A DNA stretch of 8,620 nt from positions 1-8,620 of the forward strand of contig CALCFH010000428.1 in NCBI GenBank assembly GCA_937900215.1, written 5' to 3'. Numbering within the stretch: the first letter of the stretch is position 1; every line of letters starts with the position of its first letter. The DNA comes from an uncultured Cryomorphaceae bacterium (GTDB lineage Bacteria > Bacteroidota > Bacteroidia > Flavobacteriales > Schleiferiaceae). A program made the position numbers and the translations under genes. The notes under the pieces were generated by a model. It saw nothing but the letters and a program-made list of their open reading frames with translations, was not told where the DNA came from and did not search any database. Shown piece by piece: positions 1-8,300 of this stretch.

Positions 1-32
1 GCATCTATCAAGAAAGAGTAGTTAAGAACTAA
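1..32 (+). CDS. 3' end of an upstream T9SS-type exported protein (partial)
   Basis: Only the last nine complete codons and the stop lie in the window. Read in the frame starting at base 3, they give IYQERVVKN and then TAA at 30-32. This almost repeats the end of the complete gene downstream, VYQERVIKN; the last 24 bases including the stop (9-32 against 4684-4707) differ at two positions. In the downstream gene this string closes a T9SS type A C-terminal sorting domain, so by inference this gene also encodes a protein exported by the type IX system and is a paralog. A hairpin terminator follows 25 bases after the stop. Nothing can be said of its other domains. The frame could be coincidental in so short a stretch, but the match in both peptide and following terminator makes that unlikely. 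Confidence 0.8.
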   Translation, partial: IYQERVVKN

Positions 33-57
33 TTCTCAACACTCTCAGTATAAAAGG

Positions 58-86
58 CCGCCCCAGCAATGGGGCGGTTTTTTTTT
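58..86 (+). terminator. Rho-independent terminator of the upstream gene
   Basis: A 7-bp perfect stem, CCGCCCC (58-64) with GGGGCGG (71-77), encloses a six-base AGCAAT loop and runs straight into nine T residues (78-86). It lies 25 bases after the stop at 30-32. The stem core is the same as in the terminator after the next large gene. Confidence 0.93.
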
Positions 87-471
87 GCTTATTACCGGCT
101 ATAACAGCCCATTCACTATTCTCATTCTAAAAAATCAACTGCTGCTTTCCATGGGAGGTATACACTTTTACTACCCAATAGCCCCATTAAGTTTCTATCT
201 GTAAACAAAAACTTTTCACTAAAAAAGTAGCAATTGTGCCAAAACGAGAAAAATATGCTCAACATAATTTACACAGATTTGATTTACAGAATATTATATC
301 TCCATACAATTCAAATAACCTAATATTTAATCTAACACATTTTATTCATGAAGGCATAAAGATTCCGACTAACCTTCTTGTTTAAGCAAATCATACTTTT
401 ATATAAAAAGCTATTGTTTTGTTAATATTAAACATTTAACTTCCTCCCTTCAAATCTTAACCTTATATCTA
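87..471 (+). other. Non-coding leader region before the first large gene
   Basis: This 385-bp AT-rich stretch lies between the upstream terminator and the first ATG. I find no ORF of more than about 22 codons with any support, no tRNA-like fold and no inverted repeat of note. It should hold the promoter of the downstream gene. The best match to the Bacteroidota -7 box (TAnnTTTG) is TACTTTTA at 394-401, which lacks the final G and has no convincing TTG at the right distance upstream, so I do not call it. Two short elements near its 3' end, at 401-412 and 456-463, recur before the second large gene. Confidence 0.6.
456..463 (+). promoter_or_regulatory. Shared leader motif CTTAACCT, 8 nt before ATG
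   Basis: CTTAACCT ends exactly eight bases before the ATG at 472. The same octamer ends exactly eight bases before the ATG of the second large gene (5380-5387). There is no purine-rich Shine-Dalgarno sequence at either start, which is usual in Bacteroidota. The motif may be a conserved piece of the 5' untranslated leader that helps initiation, or only a relic of the gene duplication. The role is inference; the identity and equal spacing are seen directly. Confidence 0.45.
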
Positions 472-3400
472 ATGAAGAAAATCAACTCAAGTTGGAAATG
501 GCAGCTTTACACCAAAAAGCTCTATTCTCCCTTCCTAGTGCTACTCCTATTAATAGGTAGCTCATCTTCCCTTCTAGCGCAATATTGTGCTTCAAACGCA
601 ACTAGTTCTGGTGACTCCAAATTGGGAGAAGTAGCTGTAAATGGTGCCGTCATACCGGCAGTTCTTACATGTGCTACATATACCGACAACACCGCTCTCA
701 CCCCTTTTTCCATAAATTATGGAGTTCCTGCAGCTTCTAGTTTTTCCTATGCCAGCTGTGGATGGAATTATACCAGTTACGCAAAGGTTTATATCGACTT
801 CAATCAAGACCAAGTTTTTGATGCCTCGGAAGTCGTGCGTCAAGGTAATTGTTCCGCTGGTTCACCACTAGTGGGAAATCTTAGTCTACCTACAAGCGGA
901 ACTTTAGGTTTAACACGTATGCGTGTAGTTCTAAGTGAAGGTGGAAGTGCTACAAGCACGGTGGCTTGTGGTACCTATAGCTATGGAGAAACTCAAGACT
1001 TTACTGTTAATATGCGCGCAGCGCCTTCTTGTTTGCCTCCTAGCGCAATAAGTGCAAGCATAGCTTCACCTACCTCTGTACTTCTATCTTGGAGTGCTAA
1101 CTCAGGTGCAACAGGCGGTTATGAGTATCAATTAGTAGCTGCCGGTAGTGGTACTCCTGCTTCAGGAACAGCCACAGCAGATACTTTTGCAACAGTAAGT
1201 GGACTAACTATTGGTTCATATGATGTCTATGCACGTAGTATATGTGGTGCATCTCCTTCTGCCATCTGGATGCAGAGCAGTGTACTATTAGACTATTGTG
1301 TTTCTTCTGCTACAAGCACAGATGACAGTAAGGTTGGAGATATTATTATCGGCAACGATACGCTTATTAACAGCACAGCCTGTGCAACTTATACAGACCT
1401 AAGAGGTGCCCCTCTCTTTAATCTACAATTTGGTATTCCATCGAATGTTAGTGTGGCTTATGGAACTTGCGGCGGTTCTTACTCTGCATTCGCCAAAGTA
1501 TACATCGACTTTAATAATGACTTGATTTTTGACGAGGCAACTGAAATGATTTCATCTGGAAATGTTACAGCCGGTTCGCCTTTGGTTTCCAACCTCAATA
1601 TGGCAGCCACTGGAATAGTAGGCAATCATGTTATGCGTATTGTTATGGCAGAAGGTGGTTCTAATGCAGGTACTTTAGCTTGCGGAACCTATTCTTGGGG
1701 TGAAACTCAAGATATTACCGTAGCTATAAGTGCAGCTCCAGCTTGTGCTCCTCCAGCAGGAAATATGGTTGTATCTACTTTTGGTAATCAAGCTACCCTT
1801 GGTTGGGCAAGCAGCACGAATAATGTAGAGATTGAATATGATTCAACTGGTTTTGTACCAGGTTCTTCACCGAGGGTAGTTGTTATCAACGACAGTAGCA
1901 CTACTCTTACTGGATTATTGCCTTCGGCATCTTATCAGTACTACATTCGTTCTCTATGTGGTGCTTCAGACTCTTCTGCATGGGCGGGTCCTTTCAACTT
2001 TGCAACTACAGTTAGTTGTCCTGCTCCAACCAATTTTGGTGGAAGTGTAGGAACTACTTGGGCTGGAATTTTCTGGCAATCCAATGGTCTCAATACAGAT
2101 TATATCTATATTCTCGATTCGGCAGGCGTAACTACAACTACAGGTACTATTATGAATGGTGTTGGAGACAGCTTATATGTGAGCGGTCTATATCCAAATA
2201 CGGCCTATACTCTTTATGTGGCAAACAATTGTGGAGCAGATACGAGTAACTGGGGCGGAGCTGTGAATTTCACTACTTCTTGTGGAAATTATACCGCACC
2301 CTATTTTCAGAATTTCAACTCTATAGCTAGTGGTTTCACTGGCACTTTGGATTGCTGGAATCTTGGTTCTGGATCAACGATAACCAATGTTACTTGGGCT
2401 TCCAAATCTGGACAAACTGTCTCTTCTAACACGGGACCTAGTTCTGGTAATGGTGGTTCTGGTGTATATATCTACTTAGAAACTTCTAGCTCTGGTGATG
2501 ACACCGCTTATGCTGTTTCTCCTATCATTAACATCGATGGTCTTTCAAATCCAGAGGCTGCCTTTGTTTATCATATGTACGGGGCCTCTATGGGAACCCT
2601 AAGAGTAGATGTATGGAATGGCTCAAGTTGGGATTTAGATGTTTGGAGCATATCTGGTCAACAACACACTTCAACAACGGCTGCATGGACTCCCGCTGCT
2701 GTTTCACTTGTTGGATATAGCGGAGATATCGCCATTCGTTTTGCAGGAAATAGAAACGGTGACTGGACAGGTGATATGGCAATAGATGATTTCTCTATCG
2801 CTTCTCCTTCTCCTTGTGCTGTGCCTTCCAACCTAGGTTCTTGGGCTAACAGCGAGTCTTCTGCTACTATCTATTGGACTGCTGGAGATACTTTGGCAAC
2901 CAATTGGGTGGTTCAGTACGGTCTTGCTGGGAATGCAAACAACAGTATGTTGGTTAGCAATGACACCCTTACCTTAACAGGTTTAGGACACTCTACCCTT
3001 CATGACTTCTTAGTGGGTGAAATCTGCGCTAGCGGAGATACCAGCTGGATGGTAGGTCCGGTACAATTCCAAACTTGGTTTGCACCCAATTACCTTGAAG
3101 ATTTTAATTCGGGCTATACTTGGTCAGAAGGAAAAGGAAGAATTGCAGATTCTACTTTTTTTAGTTCTACTTCTTCGAGTTGGATTGGCAATGCCTTCAA
3201 TAACGATTTTGTAACCAACGATCTAGCCGCAAGAATGAATATTTTTTCAACCGGAAGGTATGAGTGGATGTTCAGCCCAACCATTGTTGTTCCAGACAAC
3301 GGAACTGTGTACGAACTTAGCTTTGATATAGGTCTTACAGAATATGGTTCTTCTACTCTTGAAGCGATTATGGGTGTTGACGATACCGTTATGGTGGTCG

Positions 3401-4707
3401 TTTCTACAGATAATGGCGTTACTTGGAGCAAATCCAATGTGGTTTACAAGGTTCACCAAGGCAATAAGCCTGCAGGTGTACTTAGCTGGCCTGTATCGAT
3501 TCCTCTTTTCGGTTACTCCGGCAATCTTAAAATTGGTTTCTATGCTGAAAGCACCGTATCCAACGAAGATATCGATGTGTTTATCGACAATGTAGCTATT
3601 ACAGAGAATTGCAGCCTTGCACCTGTGAGTATCTCCGGTGTAAACTTTGTTTCTTCACCTGCCCAGTACAATGTTCAGTTCTCTACTAGTGCTGGCGATT
3701 TATTCGTTCTTCAAACAAGAGAAGTTGGAACCGATACTTGGTTTACTCCAAAATCATGGACCGCTGCACTTACTAGTCAAAACTTCATAGCAAGACTTCC
3801 CGGTGTCGACAATGAAGTTCGCTTGGGTGCTCGTGTAAATGGAAGTTTCTATTACTCTTGCCCTGTGTCTTTCGCTGCAGATTGTAAGCCAATGACTGTG
3901 AGTGCCATTCAATTGGTTGCTCCTTTCTGCGCAGGCGATTCTGCTGTTCTTAAAGCCATTGATGCTGGTGGATTTAAAGCCAAGACCTATTTGTGGAACA
4001 CAGGTGAAACCACTCGTTTCATTTACGGTCAGCAAGGGCAAACCTACCAAGTGGTGGTTACCGATGCTGCCGGTTGCTCTGATTCTGCTAGCGTAACGGT
4101 TAGTAACGTTGGTTCTCCCTATACTCCAGGTAACTTCGCTTTGGCTAAGCCAAATCAAGTAACCTTCGTAGGTTCATGGACTGCTCCTAGCCTTGGGTCA
4201 GGTGTAACTTTAATCGGCTACAGAATGCAATACCGTCAGGTAAATGTGGGTGCCTCTTGGAGACAAACTGCATTAACTACAGGTACTTCTTCAACCGTTA
4301 ACTTTACCGGAAGTTGCGATCCTTCGGCAAACTATGAGTTTGCTGTATTCGCTCGTGTTAACGACAATGGAACGGTTTACAACACTCCTGTAACTTGTAC
4401 AGAGCGTAGGTTCTACAATGGTTCTGGTGGATGTACTACTGCGAAGTCTGACATCAACACCGGCAGCGCTTCACTTAATGGAATCATGGTTTATCCTAAC
4501 CCAACCAACTCTATGTTGAACGTGGGTATCAATGGTGAAACTTCAACTCTCCAACTATTGGATATGAACGGTAAAGTATTGTTCAACCAAGAATTTGTAG
4601 GTCAAGTTGAAGCAAACATCAATATGTCTGAATTCGCTTCAGGTGTATATATGTTGAATATCACTAACGCTACAGGTGTATACCAAGAAAGAGTTATTAA
4701 GAACTAA
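472..4707 (+). CDS. Giant secreted modular protein with GEVED, FN3, MAM and T9SS sorting domains
   Basis: The complete 1411-residue protein is exported and probably surface-attached or released by T9SS. Residues 1-36 form a signal peptide (basic start, hydrophobic run at about 21-28, likely cleavage before Q37). Modules follow in order: GEVED 38-186 (YIDFNQD at 107-113, GETQD at 172-176), FN3 187-273, GEVED 275-424 (GETQD at 410-414), FN3 425-515, FN3 516-603, MAM 604-781, FN3 782-870, choice-of-anchor-J-like jelly roll 871-1046, a weaker FN3-like stretch 1047-1137, a PKD/Ig-like module 1138-1215 (WNTGETT, TDAAGCSDSA), FN3 about 1216-1322, and a T9SS type A sorting domain about 1323-1411 (VYPNPTN at 1340-1346, tail QERVIKN). 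The four main FN3 modules before the jelly roll each carry a cysteine pair 70 or 71 residues apart. The first ATG gives an intact signal peptide. I see no catalytic motif; adhesin or matrix protein is an inference. The gene has its own terminator and is a paralog of the next gene. Confidence 0.97.
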   Translation: MKKINSSWKWQLYTKKLYSPFLVLLLLIGSSSSLLAQYCASNATSSGDSKLGEVAVNGAVIPAVLTCATYTDNTALTPFSINYGVPAASSFSYASCGWNYTSYAKVYIDFNQDQVFDASEVVRQGNCSAGSPLVGNLSLPTSGTLGLTRMRVVLSEGGSATSTVACGTYSYGETQDFTVNMRAAPSCLPPSAISASIASPTSVLLSWSANSGATGGYEYQLVAAGSGTPASGTATADTFATVSGLTIGSYDVYARSICGASPSAIWMQSSVLLDYCVSSATSTDDSKVGDIIIGNDTLINSTACATYTDLRGAPLFNLQFGIPSNVSVAYGTCGGSYSAFAKVYIDFNNDLIFDEATEMISSGNVTAGSPLVSNLNMAATGIVGNHVMRIVMAEGGSNAGTLACGTYSWGETQDITVAISAAPACAPPAGNMVVSTFGNQATLGWASSTNNVEIEYDSTGFVPGSSPRVVVINDSSTTLTGLLPSASYQYYIRSLCGASDSSAWAGPFNFATTVSCPAPTNFGGSVGTTWAGIFWQSNGLNTDYIYILDSAGVTTTTGTIMNGVGDSLYVSGLYPNTAYTLYVANNCGADTSNWGGAVNFTTSCGNYTAPYFQNFNSIASGFTGTLDCWNLGSGSTITNVTWASKSGQTVSSNTGPSSGNGGSGVYIYLETSSSGDDTAYAVSPIINIDGLSNPEAAFVYHMYGASMGTLRVDVWNGSSWDLDVWSISGQQHTSTTAAWTPAAVSLVGYSGDIAIRFAGNRNGDWTGDMAIDDFSIASPSPCAVPSNLGSWANSESSATIYWTAGDTLATNWVVQYGLAGNANNSMLVSNDTLTLTGLGHSTLHDFLVGEICASGDTSWMVGPVQFQTWFAPNYLEDFNSGYTWSEGKGRIADSTFFSSTSSSWIGNAFNNDFVTNDLAARMNIFSTGRYEWMFSPTIVVPDNGTVYELSFDIGLTEYGSSTLEAIMGVDDTVMVVVSTDNGVTWSKSNVVYKVHQGNKPAGVLSWPVSIPLFGYSGNLKIGFYAESTVSNEDIDVFIDNVAITENCSLAPVSISGVNFVSSPAQYNVQFSTSAGDLFVLQTREVGTDTWFTPKSWTAALTSQNFIARLPGVDNEVRLGARVNGSFYYSCPVSFAADCKPMTVSAIQLVAPFCAGDSAVLKAIDAGGFKAKTYLWNTGETTRFIYGQQGQTYQVVVTDAAGCSDSASVTVSNVGSPYTPGNFALAKPNQVTFVGSWTAPSLGSGVTLIGYRMQYRQVNVGASWRQTALTTGTSSTVNFTGSCDPSANYEFAVFARVNDNGTVYNTPVTCTERRFYNGSGGCTTAKSDINTGSASLNGIMVYPNPTNSMLNVGINGETSTLQLLDMNGKVLFNQEFVGQVEANINMSEFASGVYMLNITNATGVYQERVIKN

Positions 4708-4733
4708 AGATTCTTAGTATTCTCAAGTGTTTT

Positions 4734-4763
4734 AAAGCCGCCCCATTGGGGCGGCTTTTTTTT
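4734..4763 (+). terminator. Rho-independent terminator of the first large gene
   Basis: A perfect 11-bp stem, AAAGCCGCCCC (4734-4744) with GGGGCGGCTTT (4748-4758), has a three-base ATT loop and a run of eight T residues (4756-4763). It begins 26 bases after the stop at 4705-4707. It shares the CCGCCCC/GGGGCGG stem core with the terminator at 58-86. Its strength implies that the next gene needs its own promoter. Confidence 0.96.
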
Positions 4764-4790
4764 GATTTATACTTCTCCATTAAAAATATA

Positions 4791-4809
4791 TAGCCACAGA
4801 TTAGCCACA
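4791..4809 (+). repeat. Short direct repeat TAGCCACA
   Basis: TAGCCACA occurs at 4791-4798 and again at 4802-4809, three bases apart. Strings of the type TAGCCACAGATTA are common in dispersed intergenic repeats of flavobacterial genomes (general recollection, not checked here). It may be the degenerate edge of the same repeat unit that continues at 4853. Confidence 0.5.
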
Positions 4810-4852
4810 AGAAAGAAGGAATAGTCCATATCCTCAAGTCTAAAGAGTTAAG

Positions 4853-4944
4853 CTTTGCATCTTCACGCCTTTACGAGCAACAACAGCCAGAATCAAACCT
4901 TTGCATATTCGCGCCTTTGCGAGCAACAAAAAAAAGAATCAAAC
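4853..4944 (+). repeat. 46-bp tandem direct repeat, two copies
   Basis: Copy 1 (4853-4898) and copy 2 (4899-4944) are exactly adjacent and equal in length. They match at 39 of 46 positions by hand alignment, with no gaps. Both start CTTTGCAT, contain CGCCTTT and CGAGCAACAA, and end GAATCAAAC. Four of the seven differences fall in one block where copy 2 has become a run of A. The CTTTGC...CGCCTTTGCGAG core resembles a dispersed intergenic repeat type found in many Bacteroidota genomes. It lies outside any gene I can support; a role is unknown. Confidence 0.9.
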
Positions 4945-5174
4945 CCTCCTAGCCTTTCTAACATCTTTTCTTAGTAAAAACCAAATTCGATTCTCTTCCG
5001 TTCATTCAAAATCTCTCGAGAGTGCAGCCCGAAATTCATCCCCAAAAACAAAGCAGTCTTACTCACTCTAAAGGCCACTTTTAGAAAAATCTAGCAGAAG
5101 ATTCTGATGAATTCCAAGTACCACATCTATCTAATTACAGCCCATCCATTCAAAAGATCTCAGCAAAATCAAGG

Positions 5175-5348
5175 TTTTTTTCGTGGACATATGCTTACAT
5201 AATTCAATATAAGGTCTAGCAGACATCTTTTGTAGTACATTCCCACTAACACCTAATTATTAGTAACTTAAATCCAATATTTAGATAGAGTTACGAAATG
5301 ACTCAATCTCAAATAATTATTTTTTGTGGACATAATCAGTCAATATAA
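5175..5348 (+). repeat. Diverged two-copy intergenic element
   Basis: A T-run, then GTGGACATA, then TCAATATAA occurs twice: at 5175-5212 (GTGGACATA 5183-5191, TCAATATAA 5204-5212) and at 5320-5348 (GTGGACATA 5326-5334, TCAATATAA 5340-5348). The gap between the two conserved blocks is 12 bases in the first copy and 5 in the second. The second copy lies 47 bases before the start codon of the second large gene, so it could overlap its promoter. It may be a duplicated promoter region or operator; this is inference. Confidence 0.55.
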
Positions 5349-5379
5349 AAGCTCTCTACACTTGCTGTCATATTTCTAA

Positions 5380-5387
5380 CTTAACCT
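5380..5387 (+). promoter_or_regulatory. Shared leader motif CTTAACCT, 8 nt before ATG
   Basis: This is the counterpart of the octamer at 456-463, again eight bases before the ATG (5396). Further upstream both leaders also share TATAAAA(A)GCT, at 402-412 and 5344-5353, but its distance to the start differs (59 and 42 bases). The last base of the octamer is the first base of the in-frame TGA (5387-5389) that limits the reading frame, which supports the chosen start. Confidence 0.45.
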
Positions 5388-5395
5388 GAAATTCA

Positions 5396-8300
5396 ATGAC
5401 AAGAACTACTCTCGTAAAACCGTTTGTGTTTTTACGAAAACTGGGCAACCCTTCTTTAAGGGTTTCACTCCTTCTAAGTATGCTGTTCGGCATTCTTGGA
5501 AACTCATTTGGACAATGTCCGCCTGTTGAACCCCCATTGGCTCCCTATTTAGCCGATTGGGAAGGACTGCCAAACAGCGGTCTAGCAACCTTTGCAAACT
5601 GTTGGACCAGCACTCCTGTAGGCACCAGTACAAGCAGTCAAGGTTGGCGCGTAGAAGATGGACAAACCACTTCTTCTGCCACTGGACCTGCTGTTGACAA
5701 TACGACTGGAACCGTTGCAGGTAAATACATTTATTTGGAAACTTCTGGTGGGGCCACGGGTGCCTTGTCTAGTTTCGAAAGTCCTTCTATCTCCTTAGAT
5801 AACTTAGGAGCCAATAGAGAACTTAGTTTCTTTTATCATTTGTATGGTGCAACTACTGGAACTTTAACGGTTTCTGTCTTCAATGGAGTAGGCTACACTA
5901 CAGTTTACACCATTACGGGTCAACAGCAAACGGCACTTACATCTCCTTGGACAAAAGTGACTGTTCCCCTGGCTGGCTATTCAGGTAGTATCAAGGTAAA
6001 ATTCGACGGTACAAGAGGTACCAGTTTTACTGGATACATGGCCATTGATGATATATTTATCGGAGACCCAATCACTTGCCCAAGTCCTGATCCTGTAACG
6101 GCAACCGTTACTTCTGCCACTTCGGCCAATGTTACTTGGGCGCATCCATCGGCTACTAGCTTTGAATATGTTAACCTCCCTGCCGGTTCAGCGTCTCCTA
6201 CTTCAGGTGCTGTGGTTTCGGCTACAAGTGCAGCCCTAACAGGCTTAAGCCTTGGTTCTTCATATGATTTCTATGTGCGTGCCATTTGCTCTCCAACCGA
6301 TCAGAGTATCTGGAAGAAAGTAAGCTACACTGTAGGCTATTGCGCTTCCAACTCTACAAGTACAGCTGACTCTAAAATTGGAGCTATAACGTTAGGTGGA
6401 ACGACTGTACCCGCTGTAAGCACTTGCGCAAGCTATACCAACAATATGGGTTTGGCGCCTTTCCAACTGCAGTATGCCGTGGGTACACCTATTACAGTAA
6501 ACTACCTTACTTGTAGCGCATCTTCCTTTGCCAGCTACTCAAAAGTATATATCGATTTCAATCAGGATTTAACCTTCGATGAAGTAACCGAACTAGTGGC
6601 TCAAGGCAACTCTTCGAGTGGCGCCCCCTTATCGGCTAATTTGGCTATACCTGCCTCAGGAAGCCTAGGAACTACAGCTATGCGTATTGTTTTACGCGAA
6701 AGTGGTAGTTCTACTTTGAATCTAGCTTGCGGTACCTATTCCTATGGAGAAACACAAGATTTTCTTGTAAATATGTCTGCTGCACCCGCTTGCGCTCCTC
6801 CTGCTCTCGCTAGTGCAACTGCATTCGGCCGTCAAGCAACGGTACGTTGGTACGGAAGTGCGGTTTCATACAATATTGAATATGGAATCAGTGGCTTTAC
6901 TCCAGGTACAGGAACCACTGCAAGTGCAATCACCGATACTTTTGTAGTTCTGAGCAGCCTCACTCCTACTACTTCCTATCAATATTATTTGAGATCCAAC
7001 TGCACTTCGGGTAACTCACCGGTTGTTGGTCCTTTCAACTTCACTACAACAGTTAGCTGCCCCGCTCCTAGCACTTTCACCGGAACGGTTAGCGCTACTA
7101 CTGCTAATCTAACTTGGCAAGTAAATGGAATAAACACCAGCTACGTATATGTTTTTGGTCCTTCCGGCACAACGGTGGCCAATGGAACCAAAGTGGTAGG
7201 CAGCGGAAATGCACTAGCTTTAAGCGGATTAACTCCAAACACGGCCTATCAGTTGTATGTAGCCAATATTTGCGGAGTAGGAGATACCAGCGCGTATTCA
7301 GCGGTAGTTAATTTCACTACGCTTTGTAACGCGTTTAACGCTCCTTATACTCAGAATTTCAATGCCATGGCTACCAACCTTACTGGAACAGTAGACTGTT
7401 GGAATTTTGGCGTGAGCCCTACCGTATCCAACCTTTTCTGGAGAACCAATGTTGGAGCTACTGGCTCAACAGGCACTGGCCCAGCTACAGGCAATGGCGG
7501 AGGTGGAAGCTATTTCTATCTAGAAACTTCGTCTACAGCCAACGACACCGCCTTGGCCTTAAGCCCGGTTATCAATATTTCCTCCCTAAGCAATCCACAA
7601 CTTTCTTTCTACTATCATATGTACGGCGCCACTATGGGCAGGCTGCGTGTGGATGTTTGGAATGGCACCAACTGGGTTCTGAATGTTTGGAATAGAAAAG
7701 GACAACAGCACATTTCTGAAACAGCTCCTTGGTCATTGGCTACAGTGTCTTTGGCTGCCTACTCTGGAAACATTGCCATCCGATTTGCTGGAAGTAGAAA
7801 TGGCGATTTCACGGGCGATATGGCTATCGATGATGTATCTATTCAGCAAGCCTCTCCTTGTGCCTTCCCTACGGCTCTTACCGCTACTCCTTTAAGTTCT
7901 ACTTCGGTTCAACTTGCATGGACTCCAGGTTCAATGACTGCAACCCAATGGGTGGTTAAGAGAGTTCCAGCCGCTGTGGGCATGCCTACCGTATACAGCA
8001 CGGTATCCTCTTCTACTACAACTATTAGCGGACTGATGGCCAATTCAACCCACGCTTTTTCTGTAGGAGAGATTTGCTCTAATCTAGATACCAGCTGGTT
8101 TACTCCTTCTGTGAACGCAACCACCTATCGCGCGCCTTATTTCTTAGAGGCCTTTACTCAGGCTTCAGGCTCTATAGTAAATCCAGGATGGCAAGAGTTG
8201 GATGGTAAATTAGGTAAAACCACCACTGCCTTCACTAGCACTACCGCTTCGAACTGGCTTACCGACGGAATGGCAAACAATGGAACTACTGGAGCCTACC

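Larger units (their letters stand above)
4764..5395 (+). other. Long non-coding interval between the two large genes
   Basis: About 630 bp separate the terminator from the next start. The interval holds a TAGCCACA doublet (4791-4798 and 4802-4809), a 46-bp tandem repeat (4853-4944), a 10-base palindrome CTCTCGAGAG (5013-5022) and two diverged copies of a T-run/GTGGACATA/TCAATATAA element (5175-5212 and 5320-5348). The stretch 4945-5170 shows nothing else I can name. The longest ATG-started frame I noticed on the + strand (5107-5202, 31 codons) has no recognisable product. The promoter of the second large gene should be in the last 100 bases or so; no clear TTG/TAnnTTTG pair is present. Confidence 0.65.

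Noticed and set aside
394..401. TACTTTTA as a -7 box for the first large gene
   Set aside because: It misses the final G of TAnnTTTG, and the nearest TTG upstream (378-380) is only 13 bases away, too close for a standard Bacteroidota promoter.
522..4158. Antisense and alternate-frame ORFs of 63-134 codons inside the first large gene
   Set aside because: They lie in shadow frames of a continuous coding sequence with clear domains, have no recognisable motifs, and show no start context of their own.
5013..5022. Palindrome CTCTCGAGAG as an operator
   Set aside because: A single 10-base palindrome, almost 400 bases from the next start and with no second copy; not enough support.
104..5145. ACAGCCCAT shared by both intergenic regions (104-112 and 5137-5145)
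   Set aside because: A nine-base match between regions of this size is expected about once by chance, and flanks do not align.
5107..5202. 31-codon ATG-started ORF in the intergenic interval
   Set aside because: Low-complexity, no recognisable domain, overlaps the first copy of the diverged repeat; length is expected by chance.
5406..5633. Antisense ORF of 75 codons at the start of the second large gene
   Set aside because: It overlaps the signal peptide and first MAM module of the supported + strand gene and has no recognisable features.
7114..8124. Short ORFs at 7114-7311, 7399-7695, 7683-7895 (+) and 7909-8124 (-)
   Set aside because: All are shadows of the second large gene, whose own frame is open through the window edge with FN3, MAM and jelly-roll modules in order.
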